64,000 nucleotides of DNA from Streptomyces sp. NBC_00582 (GCF_036345155.1 NZ_CP107772.1:1798001-1862000); one strand, 5' to 3'. Counted from the first letter of the stretch, positions 1-11,767 are shown. Notes: generated from the sequence alone by a model not told the origin. Numbers and translations: made by a program.

Positions 1-1
1 G

Positions 2-373
2 TACGCCTACACGGCGAGCGTGCCGGGCCAGGGGTCCGTACGGATCACCGAGTTCTACGAGGGCCCCGACGTCTGGGGCCCCTTCCTGCAGGAGGCCGTC
101 CTCACGGCCCAGGGCCCGGCGGTGCTGAAGACGCTCCAGGACGGCGGGACGGTCTCCTTCGGGGTGCTCGACCTCTCCCGCGCCGGGCTGTCCACCCCGA
201 AGAAGGGCCGGCTCCCCTGGGCGGAGGTCCAGGAGGTCCGGGTCTCGGGAGGCCTGGTCCTCATCACGCGGTCCGGCGATTCCGCCCGCTGGTCCCACCA
301 TGCCGTCAAGGACGTCGTCAACCTCCATCTGTTCCTGGCCGCGGTCGCGGCCCTGCGCGGAGAATCCGCCTAG
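2..373 (+). CDS. C-terminal part of a conserved hypothetical protein (DUF6585-like?)
   Basis: The reading frame is open from the left edge, so the start lies outside the window; about 123 residues are visible. The visible part looks like one soluble alpha/beta domain with alternating strands (FYEGPDVWGPFLQEAV; VSFGVLDLSRAGL; LPWAEVQEVRVSGGLVLI) and ends in a helix rich in Leu and Ala. Streptomyces has a family of small proteins of this look annotated as DUF6585, and I place it there only tentatively. No catalytic motif, signal peptide or membrane segment is visible. The stop codon overlaps the stop of the convergent ABC transporter gene by four bases (CTAG), so the two genes have no room for a separate terminator. 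Confidence 0.6.
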   Translation, partial: YAYTASVPGQGSVRITEFYEGPDVWGPFLQEAVLTAQGPAVLKTLQDGGTVSFGVLDLSRAGLSTPKKGRLPWAEVQEVRVSGGLVLITRSGDSARWSHHAVKDVVNLHLFLAAVAALRGESA

Positions 374-2268
374 GCGACCGGCTCCGGCTCGGGTTCCTGC
401 TCGGGCGCCGGCTCCTCGAACTGGGTGCGGTAGAGCTCCGCGTAGCGTCCGCCCGCCGCGAGGAGGGTCTCGTGGGTGCCCTGTTCCACGATCCGTCCGG
501 ACTCGACCACGAGGATGAGGTCGGCGGCGCGCACGGTGGACAGGCGGTGGGCGATGACGACGGCGGTGCGGCCGGCCAGTGCCTCGGTGAGGGCCTCCTG
601 GACGGCCGCCTCGGAGGTGTTGTCGAGGTGGGCGGTGGCCTCGTCGAGGACGACGACCTGCTGGCGGGCGAGCAGGAGCCGGGCGATGGTCATGCGCTGG
701 CGTTCGCCGCCGGAGAGCCGGTAGCCGCGTTCGCCGACGACGGTGTCGAGGCCGTCGGGCAGGGAGCGCACGAGGCCGTCGAGGCGGGCGCGGAGCAGCG
801 CGTCCCACAGGTCGTCCACGGTGGCGTCGGGCCGGGCGAGGAGCAGGTTGGCGCGGACCGTGTCGTGGAAGAGGTGGCCGTCCTGGGTGACCATGCCGAG
901 GGTGGCCCGCAGGGAGCCGGCGCTCAGGTCGCGGACGTCGACGCCGCCGATGCGGACGGCGCCGCCGTCGACGTCGTACAGGCGCGGCAGGAGCTGGGCG
1001 ATCGTCGACTTCCCGGCGCCCGAGGAGCCGACGAGCGCGACCGTCTGTCCGGGTTCGGCGCGGAAGGACACGCCGTGCAGGACCTCGTCGCCGCCGCGGG
1101 TGTCGAGGGTGGCGACCTCCTCCAGGGAGGCGAGGGAGACCTTGTCGGCGGACGGGTAGCCGAAGCGGACGTCGTCGAACTCGACGGACACCGGTCCCTC
1201 GGCGATGTCGCGGGCGTCCGGCTTCTCCTCAATGAGCGGTGTCAGGTCGAGCACCTCGAAGACCCGCTCGAAGCTGACCAGGGCGCTCATCACTTCGACG
1301 CGCGCCCCGGCGAGCGCGGTGAGCGGCGCGTACAGGCGGGTGAGCAGGAGCGCGAGGGCGACAACGGCGCCCGGTTCCAGGGTGCCGTCGAGGGCGAGCC
1401 GGCCGCCGAGGCCGTAGACGAGGGCGAGGGCGAGCGCGGAGACGAGGGTCAGGGAGGTGAGGAAGACCGACTGGGCGGTGGCGGTGCGCACGCCGATGTC
1501 CCGGACGCGGGCGGCGCGGGCGGCGAACTCGGCCGACTCCTCCTCGGGGCGCCCGAACAGCTTGACCAGGGTGGCGCCGGGTGCGGAGAACCGCTCGGTC
1601 ATCCTGGTGCCCATCGCGGCGTTGAGCGTGGCCGCCTCGCGCTGCATCCCGGCCATCCGGCGGCCCATGCGCCGGGCCGGGATCACGAACACCGGGAGCA
1701 GGGCCAGCGCCAGCAGGGTGACCTGCCAGGACAGGGTGAGCATGACGGCGAGCGTCAGCACCAGGGTGACCAGGTTGGACACCACGCCGGAGAGGGTGTT
1801 GCTGAAGGCGCGCTGGGCGCCGATCACGTCGTTGTTGAGTCGGGAGACGAGCGCCCCCGTACGAGTACGTGTGAAGAACGCGACCGGCATTTTCTGCACA
1901 TGATCGAACACGGCCGTGCGCAGATCGAGGATGAGTCCCTCCCCGAGCGTCGCCGACAGCCTCCTGCCCAGGATGCCCAGCGCCGCCTCCAGGACCGCGA
2001 TGAGCGCGATGAGCAGCGCGAGGCGGACGACCCGGTCCGGGTCGCCGTGCGACACGATCGCGTCGACGACGTCTCCGGCGAGGACCGGTGTGGCGACGGC
2101 GAGCAGCGCGGTCACCACCCCGAGCAGTACGAACAGCGCCATACGGCGGCGGTGCGGCCGCGCGAACGCGCCGATGCGGCGCAGCGTGGCGGGGTCGAAG
2201 GGGCGGCGTTCCTGCTGGGAGTTGATGACGCTGTACAGCTGCGTCATGGCAACGGCGTCCATGCTCAT
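370..2268 (-). CDS. ABC transporter, fused permease-ATPase (exporter half-transporter)
   Basis: A 632-residue type IV ABC exporter subunit. The N-terminal membrane domain (about residues 25-320) has six predicted helices. The C-terminal ATPase domain has Walker A GSSGAGKST, a Q-loop region (MVTQDGHLF), signature LSGGERQRM, Walker B VVVLDEAT and the H-loop AHRLS. It ends in an acidic Glu-Pro tail. Such half-transporters work as homodimers or heterodimers in the cytoplasmic membrane and export lipids, drugs or peptides; the substrate cannot be read from the sequence. I chose the most upstream Met (MSMDAVAM); a Met seven residues later (2247) is equally possible, and neither has a clear Shine-Dalgarno sequence. 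The gene is divergent from the flippase-like gene across about 70 bp. Confidence 0.93.
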   Translation of the reverse strand: MSMDAVAMTQLYSVINSQQERRPFDPATLRRIGAFARPHRRRMALFVLLGVVTALLAVATPVLAGDVVDAIVSHGDPDRVVRLALLIALIAVLEAALGILGRRLSATLGEGLILDLRTAVFDHVQKMPVAFFTRTRTGALVSRLNNDVIGAQRAFSNTLSGVVSNLVTLVLTLAVMLTLSWQVTLLALALLPVFVIPARRMGRRMAGMQREAATLNAAMGTRMTERFSAPGATLVKLFGRPEEESAEFAARAARVRDIGVRTATAQSVFLTSLTLVSALALALVYGLGGRLALDGTLEPGAVVALALLLTRLYAPLTALAGARVEVMSALVSFERVFEVLDLTPLIEEKPDARDIAEGPVSVEFDDVRFGYPSADKVSLASLEEVATLDTRGGDEVLHGVSFRAEPGQTVALVGSSGAGKSTIAQLLPRLYDVDGGAVRIGGVDVRDLSAGSLRATLGMVTQDGHLFHDTVRANLLLARPDATVDDLWDALLRARLDGLVRSLPDGLDTVVGERGYRLSGGERQRMTIARLLLARQQVVVLDEATAHLDNTSEAAVQEALTEALAGRTAVVIAHRLSTVRAADLILVVESGRIVEQGTHETLLAAGGRYAELYRTQFEEPAPEQEPEPEPVA

Positions 2269-2337
2269 GGGAGAGAAGGTAGAACCTCGAGCTTGGTTGA
2301 GGTCAATCCGTATGCGAAGGCACCCCCGAAGGACCCG

Positions 2338-3369
2338 ATGACCGTACGTAATGCTCCGTCTCCGCTTCCGCAACCCGCTGTTGGGTCCGCGCGGAAAACC
2401 TCTCCGACTGTGACAGCGGTTCCGCTCCCCTCGCTCCCCCGGCGCTTCCCCGTCCGCCGGGTCCTGTGTCTGCTCCCGCTCGTGTTGGTCACCGTGGTCG
2501 CGGTGAGTCACCGCTCGGTGCTCGCCGAGGGCTTTGGTCATCTGCGGACGGCGCAGTGGCCCTGGCTGCTCGCGGCGGCCGGGGCGACCTGTCTGACCTG
2601 GGTGGCCGCGGCCGTCACCCGGCAGGGGGCGGTGGTGCAGCCGCTGCCCCGGCTGCGGCTGCTGGCCACGCAGTTCGCGGCGGGCGCGGCCAACCATCTG
2701 CTGCCGACGGGGCTGGGCGCGAGCGCGGTCAATCTGCGCTTCATGACGGTGTGCGGGGTGCCGCTGGCCCGTTCCTCGGCGGCTCTCGCGCTGTATCTGC
2801 TGGCCGAGGGCGTGGCCCGGGTGGGTCTGCTGGCGGTGCTCCTCACGGTGTTCCCGGACGCGCTGCGGCTCGGCTCGCTGCTGCCGCACGGAGCGGTGGG
2901 CCCGCTGCTGGCGGCCCTGGTGGCGCTGGTGGTCCTCGCGGCGGCCGCGCTGACGTGTGTACGACGGCTGCGGACGGCCGTGTTCTCCTTCCTGCGCACC
3001 GCGCTCGGCGAGGCCCGCTCGGTGCACGCCTGCCCCGCCCGCGCCGTGGCCCTGTGGGGCGGCTCCCTGGCGTTCCCGGTGCTCCAGGCGGCCGGACTGG
3101 CCGCGGTCGGTCAGGCGTTGGGCCTGCCGGTCCCCGCGGCCCACATGGCGGTGGCCTATTTCGCGGCGACGGTGGCGGTGGCCCTGGTGCCCACCCCGGG
3201 CGGCATCGGCTCGGTGGAGGCGGCGCTGATCGTGGCCCTGGTCGCGGCGGGCGGCCCGCTGGCCCTCGCCACGGCGGTCGTCCTCACCTACCGCGTCATC
3301 ACGGTGTGGCTGCCGCTGGTGCCGGGCGCGGTGACGCTGGGGGCGCTGGTGCGCTGGAAGGTGATCTGA
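2338..3369 (+). CDS. Lysylphosphatidylglycerol synthase TM-domain family membrane protein (UPF0104-like)
   Basis: A 343-residue polytopic membrane protein with about eight hydrophobic segments, starting around residue 40. It carries the family features AGAANHLLPTGLG and VALVPTPGGIGSVEAAL, typical of the flippase-like domain of MprF/AglD relatives. It lacks the cytosolic aminoacyl-transferase domain of MprF, so it resembles stand-alone flippase or transport proteins of the COG0392 group. The ATG at 2338 is preceded by GAAGGA. The gene is divergent from the ABC exporter and followed by a strong hairpin at 3464-3494. The substrate is unknown; lipid or lipid-linked sugar handling is the family expectation. 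Confidence 0.85.
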   Translation: MTVRNAPSPLPQPAVGSARKTSPTVTAVPLPSLPRRFPVRRVLCLLPLVLVTVVAVSHRSVLAEGFGHLRTAQWPWLLAAAGATCLTWVAAAVTRQGAVVQPLPRLRLLATQFAAGAANHLLPTGLGASAVNLRFMTVCGVPLARSSAALALYLLAEGVARVGLLAVLLTVFPDALRLGSLLPHGAVGPLLAALVALVVLAAAALTCVRRLRTAVFSFLRTALGEARSVHACPARAVALWGGSLAFPVLQAAGLAAVGQALGLPVPAAHMAVAYFAATVAVALVPTPGGIGSVEAALIVALVAAGGPLALATAVVLTYRVITVWLPLVPGAVTLGALVRWKVI

Positions 3370-3463
3370 GTGCCTCCGTGCGCCGGGGCGGGCGGGGTGC
3401 CCCGAAGCCGCCGTCGGGGAAGGCCTGGGGTGCGAACTGCCGTGTCCGATACGGCAGGATGAA

Positions 3464-3494
3464 CGGTCGCGCCCGCTTGCGGCGGGCGCGACCG
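3464..3494 (+). terminator. Hairpin after the flippase-like gene
   Basis: A perfect 13-bp stem (CGGTCGCGCCCGC / GCGGGCGCGACCG) closes a 5-nt loop. There is no T-run on the plus strand, as is common for Streptomyces terminators. It lies in the 227-bp gap between the flippase-like gene and the mechanosensitive channel gene, in which I see no other gene. Confidence 0.6.
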
Positions 3495-3596
3495 CACATC
3501 CAGTGAACGAGCAGGTGACAACGTGACGAGACTTCACATCCGGCCGTCGGCGGGCTTCCGGGACCACGCCGCGGATCGACTTCCCGGAGGTGACCG

Positions 3597-4697
3597 GTGA
3601 ACCGCGCGCTGACCCTGGACGACCTCGTGCTCGCCGGGATCGCCCTGGCCACGGGGTTCCTCGTGGCGTTCCTGTCGCGCACGCTGCTGCGCTGGCTGGG
3701 CAAGCACGCCAAGCGCACCCGGTGGAGCGGCGACGACGTGATCGTGGACGCGCTGCGCACGGTCGTGCCGTGGGCGGCGATCGCGGGCGGCGCGGCGGCC
3801 GCGGCGGCGGTGCTGCCGCTGACGAGGACGGTCCAGCACACCGTCAACCAGTGTCTGACGGTGCTGCTGATCTTCGTGGTGACGGTGTCGGCGGCCCGGG
3901 TGATCGCCGGGCTGGTGCAGGCGCTGACCCAGTCCCGTTCCGGGGTCGCGGGTTCCGCCACGATCTTCGTGAACATCACGCGGGTGCTGGTGCTGGCCAT
4001 CGGCTTCCTGGTGATGCTGCAGTCCCTCGGCATCTCCATCGCCCCGATGCTCACCGCGCTGGGCGTCGGCGGTCTGGCCGTCGCGCTGGCCCTCCAGGAC
4101 ACCCTCGCCAACCTCTTCGCGGGCATCCACATCCTCGCCTCCAAGACCGTCCAGCCCGGTGACTACATCAAGCTGAGCAGCGGTGAGGAGGGGTACGTCG
4201 AGGACATCAACTGGCGTCAGACCACGGTCCGGGCGCTGTCCAACAACCTGATCGTGATCCCCAACGGGCAGCTCGCCAAGGCCAACATGACCAACTTCAT
4301 GCGCCCCGAGCAGCAGTTGACGATCCTGGTGCAGGTCGGTGTGGCCTACGACAGCGACCTGGAGCATGTGGAGCGGGTGACCATGGAGGTGGTCGCCGAG
4401 GTGATGACGGAGATCACCGGCGCGGTCCCCGACCATGAACCGGCCGTGCGCTTCCACACCTTCGGCGACTCCCGCATCGGCTTCACGGTGATCCTGGGCG
4501 TCGGCGAGTTCAGCGACCAGTACCGGATCAAGCACGAGTTCATCAAGCGGCTGCACCGGCGCTACCGCGAGGAGGGCATCCGGGTCCCGGCCCCGGCCCG
4601 CAACATCTCGCTGCAACAGGGCGCGGTCGTCATCCCGCAGCAGCGCACCGGCACCGCCGAGGCGGACGAGGCGACCCCCGCCCGCCTGGACGGCTGA
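3597..4697 (+). CDS. MscS-family mechanosensitive ion channel
   Basis: A 366-residue protein with N-terminal transmembrane helices (about residues 10-30, 55-75, 85-110), then the conserved pore and beta-domain stretch (LTALGVGGLAVALALQDTLA, LFAGIHILASK, GDYIKLSSGEEGYVEDI, NLIVIPNGQLA), which identifies the MscS family. It should sit in the cytoplasmic membrane and release solutes on hypo-osmotic shock. The length is longer than E. coli MscS (286) because of an extra N-terminal helix and a charged C-terminal tail. The GTG start is chosen because GGAGG lies six bases upstream. It ends one base before the convergent M1 peptidase gene. Confidence 0.93.
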   Translation: MNRALTLDDLVLAGIALATGFLVAFLSRTLLRWLGKHAKRTRWSGDDVIVDALRTVVPWAAIAGGAAAAAAVLPLTRTVQHTVNQCLTVLLIFVVTVSAARVIAGLVQALTQSRSGVAGSATIFVNITRVLVLAIGFLVMLQSLGISIAPMLTALGVGGLAVALALQDTLANLFAGIHILASKTVQPGDYIKLSSGEEGYVEDINWRQTTVRALSNNLIVIPNGQLAKANMTNFMRPEQQLTILVQVGVAYDSDLEHVERVTMEVVAEVMTEITGAVPDHEPAVRFHTFGDSRIGFTVILGVGEFSDQYRIKHEFIKRLHRRYREEGIRVPAPARNISLQQGAVVIPQQRTGTAEADEATPARLDG

Positions 4698-4698
4698 T

Positions 4699-6264
4699 CT
4701 ACAGCGTCGCCGAGTTCTCGTGCCACCGGGCCCCGGACTTGTTGCGCGGGGCCGTGAGGGACGGCGTCACCGGGGTGACGGTCCAGTCCGGGTGACCGGG
4801 CATCCTCGGTGTCGTCGTGCCGTACAGCCAGTCCCGCAGGAAGCCGGAGACGTCCTGGCCGGAGACCTGGGAGGCGACGGCGATGTAGTCCTCCGTGGAC
4901 GCGGAGGAGTCGCGGAAGCGGGCCAGGAAGGCCCGCTCCACGGCGTGGAAGGCGTCCTCGCCGATCAGCTGCCGCAGGGCGTACAGGACGAGGACGCCGC
5001 CCAGGTAGCGCTGGCTGTCGAAGAGGTTGGCCGCGTTCGGCGCGGCGACCGGGCCGGAGCTGCGCCGCCACTGGTCGCCGCGGGCGTACGTGTCCTTCAT
5101 CCGGGCCTCGAACGTGGTCAGGCCCAGGGAGTCCGGCCAGCCGCGCTCGTAGCGGTAGAGCAGTCCGTAGAAGTCGGCGTGGCCCTCGTTGAGCCAGAGG
5201 TCGGCCCAGGTGGCGGGGCTGACGCTGTTGCCGAAGTAGGAGTGGACCAGCTCGTGCATCATGTGCGAGCCGATCCTCGGCTCGGCCTGCAGGAGGAAGT
5301 TCGGCTTGTAGAGGGTGAGGGTCTGCGTCTCCAGGCCCGTGAAGTCGAAGGCGGCCGGGTCGTCGGAGTTGCAGGGCAGCAGTCCGTACGTCTCGAAGGG
5401 GTAGGCGCCGAGCCGCTGTTCGAGCCAGTCCACCAGGCCCGGGGTGAGGGCGAGGGCGGGCTCCAGCGCCTCGGCGCGGGCGGTGGGCACGACGTCGCGC
5501 AGGGGCAGCCCGTGCGGTCCCTGCCGCTCCTTGACGACGTAGTCGCCGACGGTGATCTGCACCAGTTCGGTGGCGATCGGGGAGCGGGAGCGGTAGGTGT
5601 ACGCGGTGCGGCCGCCGGCGAGGTCCTCGGTGCACACCAGGGAGCCGCTCGCGACCGCCTTCAGGCCGGCCGGGACCGTGATGCGGACGGTGAGGGCGGC
5701 CTTGTCCGAGGGGTGGTCGTTGCAGGGGAAGACGGTGTGCGCCGAGTCCGGCTGCGGGCACACGGCGAAGCCGTCGGGGGTGGGGACCCAGGCGGTGTGC
5801 GGGAGGGCGCGGCGCGGGTCGGCGGTGTAGGCCACGCGGACCGTGGCCCGGGCGCGGTCGGCGAGGGCGCGGGCCGGGGTGATCCGCAGCTTCTCGCCCA
5901 CCTGTTCGAACTCCGCCGTGCGTCCGTCCACCCGCACGGACGCTATGTCCAGGCCGAGGGCGTCCAGGGAGAGACGGGACAGACACCGGGTGGTGCGGAT
6001 CTCCAGCGTCGCCGTGGCGTCGACCAGGGTGGTCGTGGCGTCGTAGGAGAGGTCGAGACGGTAGGCGGTGACGCGGTAGCCGTCGTTGCCGAGGGCGGGG
6101 AAGACGGGGTCACCGAGGGTCTCGGGGGCGGGGACGGCGGCGGTCCCGGTGCCGTCCGTCCTGCCGTTCGCGGGGGCTGCCTGGGCCGTGCCGCCCCCGG
6201 CGACGACGGCTGCGGTGCCGATGAGGGCCGCGGCGGGGCCCGTCACTCTGGTGCGATATCTCAT
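4699..6264 (-). CDS. Secreted M1-family metallopeptidase
   Basis: A 521-residue protein with an N-terminal signal peptide (MRYRTRVTG, a hydrophobic Ala-rich stretch, then AQAAPANG near residues 28-34). The gluzincin zinc site is complete: HELVH at about 337-341 and the third ligand Glu in NEGHA at about 360. The substrate-recognition stretch reads GLETQ in place of the GAMEN of classical aminopeptidase N, so specificity may differ. The protein lacks the long C-terminal helical domain of full-size M1 aminopeptidases, like other short secreted actinobacterial members. It converges on the MscS gene with a single base between the stops. Longer in-frame starts exist upstream, but the signal peptide fixes the start at 6264. 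Confidence 0.92.
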   Translation of the reverse strand: MRYRTRVTGPAAALIGTAAVVAGGGTAQAAPANGRTDGTGTAAVPAPETLGDPVFPALGNDGYRVTAYRLDLSYDATTTLVDATATLEIRTTRCLSRLSLDALGLDIASVRVDGRTAEFEQVGEKLRITPARALADRARATVRVAYTADPRRALPHTAWVPTPDGFAVCPQPDSAHTVFPCNDHPSDKAALTVRITVPAGLKAVASGSLVCTEDLAGGRTAYTYRSRSPIATELVQITVGDYVVKERQGPHGLPLRDVVPTARAEALEPALALTPGLVDWLEQRLGAYPFETYGLLPCNSDDPAAFDFTGLETQTLTLYKPNFLLQAEPRIGSHMMHELVHSYFGNSVSPATWADLWLNEGHADFYGLLYRYERGWPDSLGLTTFEARMKDTYARGDQWRRSSGPVAAPNAANLFDSQRYLGGVLVLYALRQLIGEDAFHAVERAFLARFRDSSASTEDYIAVASQVSGQDVSGFLRDWLYGTTTPRMPGHPDWTVTPVTPSLTAPRNKSGARWHENSATL

Positions 6265-6440
6265 GATCCGCTTTCGCTCGGGCGGCCGGATGGTCGGTCC
6301 GGCCGGTGGACGAGGTCGACTCTCTACCCCCTGGACCACCGGAACGCGCGGATCGGTTGCCCGTGCGGCGGACATCGGACGCGAAAGTGTGAGCAGACCC
6401 CCGGCGGACCCCTGTCGAGCCCGCCCGCGTCACGAGATAT

Positions 6441-6452
6441 CTTGATGTCGAG
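6441..6452. promoter_or_regulatory. Candidate operator upstream of isocitrate dehydrogenase
   Basis: The imperfect dyad CTTGA-TG-TCGAG lies about 30 bp upstream of the icd start. Similar TCTTGA-N2-TCAAGA-like boxes occur, as I recall, before TCA-cycle genes in Streptomyces. The regulator cannot be named from this window. Confidence 0.35.
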
Positions 6453-6482
6453 CAATGTTGCAGACGTGGAGCGGAGCACCCG

Positions 6483-8702
<2,220 letters not shown>

Positions 8703-8716
8703 CCCGCTCCCGCTCC

Positions 8717-8757
8717 CCGCGCCCCGGCCGGCAACTCCCGGCCGGGGCGCGGCTTTT
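8717..8757 (+). terminator. Rho-independent terminator after icd
   Basis: A perfect 15-bp GC stem (CCGCGCCCCGGCCGG and its complement, 8717-8731 and 8738-8752) with a 6-nt loop is followed by cTTTTg. It sits 15 bp after the icd stop. Confidence 0.9.
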
Positions 8758-8762
8758 GTATC

Positions 8763-8775
8763 GACTGTGTCAGTC
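8763..8775. promoter_or_regulatory. Short dyad upstream of metY
   Basis: GACTG-TGT-CAGTC is a perfect 5-bp inverted repeat about 110 bp before the metY start, just past the icd terminator. It could be an operator for a methionine-pathway regulator. The 5' region shows no recognisable SAM riboswitch core. Confidence 0.25.
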
Positions 8776-8884
8776 TGATGTCACGTTTTTTGCAGATCGG
8801 TTCGGCCCCCTTCGGCCGTGCTTTCCTCCTCGCACGTCCCACGCTCTGCCCCGCACGCAGAGCACAAGGAGCACGAGGAGCACC

Positions 8885-10195
8885 ATGAGCACGCAGCCCG
8901 ACACCTCGGCATGGTCGTTCGAGACCCGGCAGATCCACGCCGGCGCCGCCCCCGACCCGACGACCGGCGCCCGCGCCACCCCGATCTACCAGACCACGTC
9001 GTTCGTGTTCCGGGACACCCAGCACGCCGCCGATCTGTTCGCGCTCGCCGAGCCCGGCAACATCTACACCCGGATCCACAACCCCACCCAGGACGTCCTC
9101 GAACAGCGGATCGCGGCCCTGGAGGGCGGCGTCGCCGCCGTCGCGCTGTCGTCCGGACAGGCGGCGGAGACCCTCGCGATCCTGACGGTGGCGAGCGCGG
9201 GCGACCACATCGTGTCCAGCACGTCCCTGTACGGCGGCACGTACAACCTGCTGCGGCACACGCTGCCGAGGTTCGGCATCGAGGTGTCGTTCGTGGACGA
9301 CCCCGACGACGCCGAGGCCTGGCGGGCGGCGATCCGGCCGAACACCAAGGCGCTGTTCGCGGAGTCGCTCGGCAACCCGCGCGGCAACGTCCTCGACATC
9401 CGGGCGGTCGCGGACGTGGCGCACGCGGCGGGTGTGCCGCTGATCGTGGACAACACCGTGCCGACGCCCTATCTGCTGCGGCCCATCGAGCACGGCGCGG
9501 ACGTCGTCGTGCACTCGGCGACCAAGTTCCTCGGCGGCCACGGCACCACGATCGCCGGTGTGGTGGTGGACGGCGGCACCTTCGACTTCGGCGCGCACCC
9601 GGAGCGCTTCCCGGACTTCACCGAGCCCGACCCGAGCTACCACGGCCTGCGGTACTGGCCGGCGCTCGGCCCGGGCGCGTACGCGATCAAGCTGCGGGTG
9701 CAGCTCCTGCGCGACCTCGGTCCGGCGCTCTCCCCGCACTCGGCGTTCCTGCTGCTGCAGGGCGTGGAGACGCTGAGCCTGCGCATCGAGCGGCACTCGG
9801 CGAACGCGCTGGCGCTCGCGCAGTGGCTGGAGCAGCGCGACGAGGTCGCCGCCGTCCACTACGCGGGACTGGAGTCCAGCCCGTGGTACGAGGCGGGGCA
9901 GACGTATCTGCCGCGGGGCGCGGGCGCGATCGTCTCCTTCGAGCTGCGGGACGGCATCGAGGCGGGCAAGCGGTTCGTGGACGCGGTCGAGCTGTTCAGC
10001 CATCTGGCGAACATCGGCGATGTGCGCAGTCTGATCATCCACCCTGCGTCCACGACCCACAGCCAGCTCGACGAGGAGCAGCTCACCGCGACCGGCACCT
10101 CGCCGGGCCTGGTGCGGCTGTCGGTCGGCATCGAGCATCTCGCCGACCTCAAGGCGGACCTGGAGGCCGGTTTCCGCGCGGCCAAGGGCGCCTAG
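8885..10195 (+). CDS. metY: O-acetylhomoserine aminocarboxypropyltransferase (sulfhydrylase)
   Basis: A 436-residue PLP enzyme of the Cys/Met metabolism (gamma-family) fold. It makes homocysteine from O-acetylhomoserine and sulfide in the cytoplasm, the direct sulfhydrylation route to methionine. The PLP lysine lies in [16 protein letters not shown] at about residue 214; other family stretches are [28 protein letters not shown] and [14 protein letters not shown]. The length fits MetY rather than the shorter MetB/MetC. The ATG start at 8885 has GAGGAG nearby. The stop codon abuts the GTG of metX with no gap, so the two are cotranscribed and probably translationally coupled. Confidence 0.97.
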   Translation: MSTQPDTSAWSFETRQIHAGAAPDPTTGARATPIYQTTSFVFRDTQHAADLFALAEPGNIYTRIHNPTQDVLEQRIAALEGGVAAVALSSGQAAETLAILTVASAGDHIVSSTSLYGGTYNLLRHTLPRFGIEVSFVDDPDDAEAWRAAIRPNTKALFAESLGNPRGNVLDIRAVADVAHAAGVPLIVDNTVPTPYLLRPIEHGADVVVHSATKFLGGHGTTIAGVVVDGGTFDFGAHPERFPDFTEPDPSYHGLRYWPALGPGAYAIKLRVQLLRDLGPALSPHSAFLLLQGVETLSLRIERHSANALALAQWLEQRDEVAAVHYAGLESSPWYEAGQTYLPRGAGAIVSFELRDGIEAGKRFVDAVELFSHLANIGDVRSLIIHPASTTHSQLDEEQLTATGTSPGLVRLSVGIEHLADLKADLEAGFRAAKGA

Positions 10196-11362
10196 GTGAC
10201 GCTGCCGCAGGAGGTCTCCCTGCCCCCGGCCACCGGGGCCTGGCGGGAGGGGGACCCGCCCGGGCGCCGGCGGTGGTACCCGGCCGAGAAGCCCCTCGCC
10301 CTGGAGACGGGCGGTGAACTGCCCGGCGTACGGCTGGCGTTCGAGACCTGGGGCCGGCCGGCGCCGGACGGCTCCAACGCCGTGCTGGTGCTGCACGCGC
10401 TGACCGGGGACAGCCATGTCGCCGGACCGGCCGGGGACGGGCATCCCACGGCCGGCTGGTGGGACGCCCTGGTCGGGCCGGGGCGCCCGCTGGACACCGA
10501 CCGCTGGTTCGTGGTCGCTCCGAACGTGCTGGGCGGCTGCCAGGGCAGCACGGGTCCCGCCTCCCCGCGCCCCGACGGGCTCGGGAGCTGGGGCGGGGCG
10601 TTCCCCTTCCTGACCCAGCGGGACCAGGTCGCGGCGGAGGCGGGGCTCGCGGACGCCCTCGGGGTCGCGCGCTGGGCGCTGGTCGTCGGCGGGTCGATGG
10701 GCGGGATGCGGGCCGTGGAGTGGGCGGTGTCCTTCCCGGAGCGGGTCGGCGCGCTGCTGCTGCTCGCCACGACGGCGCAGGCGAGCGCCGAGCAGATCGC
10801 GTGGGCCGACATCCAGGTGGGGGCCGTTCGCGCCGACCCGCACTGGCAGGGCGGCGACTACCACGACACGGGCCGCGGGCCCCACACCGGGCTGGGCCTC
10901 GCCCGTCGGCTCGCCCATGTCACCTACCGCAGCGAGCCGGAACTGCGGACCCGCTTCGGCCGTGCGCCGCAGGGGACCGAGGACCCCTTCCGGGGCGGGC
11001 GCTACCAGGTGGGCTCGTATCTCGACCACCACGCGGCCAAGCTGGTACGGCGGTTCGACGCGGGCAGCTATGTGGTGCTGACGGAGGCGATGAACGCGCA
11101 CGACGTCGGCCGGGGGCGCGGTGGGGCGCGGGCCGCCCTCGGCCGGGTGACCGCGCCGACCCTGGTGGCCGGCGTGGACTCCGACCGTCTCTATCCGCTC
11201 GCCCAGCAGGCCGAGCTGGCGGCCCTGATCCCGGGCGCCGACCGGCTCCGGGTGATCGGGTCGCCGTACGGCCACGACGGGTTCCTGATCGAGACGGACC
11301 AGGTCGCCGCGCTCGTCCGGGAGATCCTCGGGGAGCGGGTCACCAGTCCCGGGGGGCGATGA
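10196..11362 (+). CDS. metX: Homoserine O-acetyltransferase
   Basis: A 388-residue alpha/beta-hydrolase-fold acyltransferase that acetylates homoserine with acetyl-CoA, providing the substrate of the preceding MetY. The nucleophile is in GGSMGGMRAVEW (Ser about 167); the Asp lies in VAGVDSDRLYP (about 328) and the His in YGHDGFL (about 360). Other family motifs are LVLHALTGDSH and GGCQGSTGPASP. The GTG start follows the metY stop directly. The 3' end overlaps the convergent DUF5713 gene by 23 bp. Confidence 0.97.
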   Translation: MTLPQEVSLPPATGAWREGDPPGRRRWYPAEKPLALETGGELPGVRLAFETWGRPAPDGSNAVLVLHALTGDSHVAGPAGDGHPTAGWWDALVGPGRPLDTDRWFVVAPNVLGGCQGSTGPASPRPDGLGSWGGAFPFLTQRDQVAAEAGLADALGVARWALVVGGSMGGMRAVEWAVSFPERVGALLLLATTAQASAEQIAWADIQVGAVRADPHWQGGDYHDTGRGPHTGLGLARRLAHVTYRSEPELRTRFGRAPQGTEDPFRGGRYQVGSYLDHHAAKLVRRFDAGSYVVLTEAMNAHDVGRGRGGARAALGRVTAPTLVAGVDSDRLYPLAQQAELAALIPGADRLRVIGSPYGHDGFLIETDQVAALVREILGERVTSPGGR

Positions 11363-11681
11363 GCTCCTCGACGTCCGCGTCCACGAAGCCGTAGGCCCGG
11401 GAGATGAACCAGAAGTTTTCGGCGATCTCCTCCCGGGCCACCGTCTCGATCTCGCTGCCGGCCTGCCAGAAGGCGTCCTGGAGCGTGTTGAACTCCTCGG
11501 TGGCGGCGTGCGTCAGGGCGTACAGCGCGTCGAGGTCCGCGGGCCGCTCCGCCTCGACGCGCTCGCACAGGCGCAGCAGGATGTCCCGGCCCCGGTCCAC
11601 CACGGGGTCCGGGTAGTAGGCGTCCCGGTACAGCGCCTTCAGGAACACGTGCCCCGTCACCTGCCCGTTCGTCACCGTCAT
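11340..11681 (-). CDS. DUF5713 family protein
   Basis: A 113-residue small acidic helical protein with no signal peptide or membrane segment. The recognisable stretches are YRDAYYPDPVVDRGRDILLR, ALTHAATEEFNTLQ and GSEIETVAREEIAENFWFI, followed by YGFVDADVEELIAPRDW; this pattern is what is annotated as DUF5713 in Streptomyces. The function is unknown. I use the ATG at 11681, the start typical of the family (MTVTNGQVTGHVFLKALYRD); the frame is open further upstream. Its 3' end overlaps metX tail to tail. Confidence 0.85.
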   Translation of the reverse strand: MTVTNGQVTGHVFLKALYRDAYYPDPVVDRGRDILLRLCERVEAERPADLDALYALTHAATEEFNTLQDAFWQAGSEIETVAREEIAENFWFISRAYGFVDADVEELIAPRDW

Positions 11682-11767
11682 GCCCGTCCCGCCCTCGCGC
11701 CCCGTCGTGTTGTGATGGCATCCCCGATCATGCAGCACGCCACCGACAACGCCCCGGGAGCCGCCCG

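Noticed and set aside
370..3567. Very long opposing ORFs (for example 965 codons plus strand over 472-3369)
   Set aside because: They are antisense shadows of high-GC genes; third-position GC bias and motifs support the ABC exporter on the minus strand and only the last 343 codons on the plus strand.
8760..8884. SAM riboswitch before metY
   Set aside because: The 125-nt leader lacks the conserved cores of SAM-I, SAM-II or SAM-IV classes; only short hairpins are visible.
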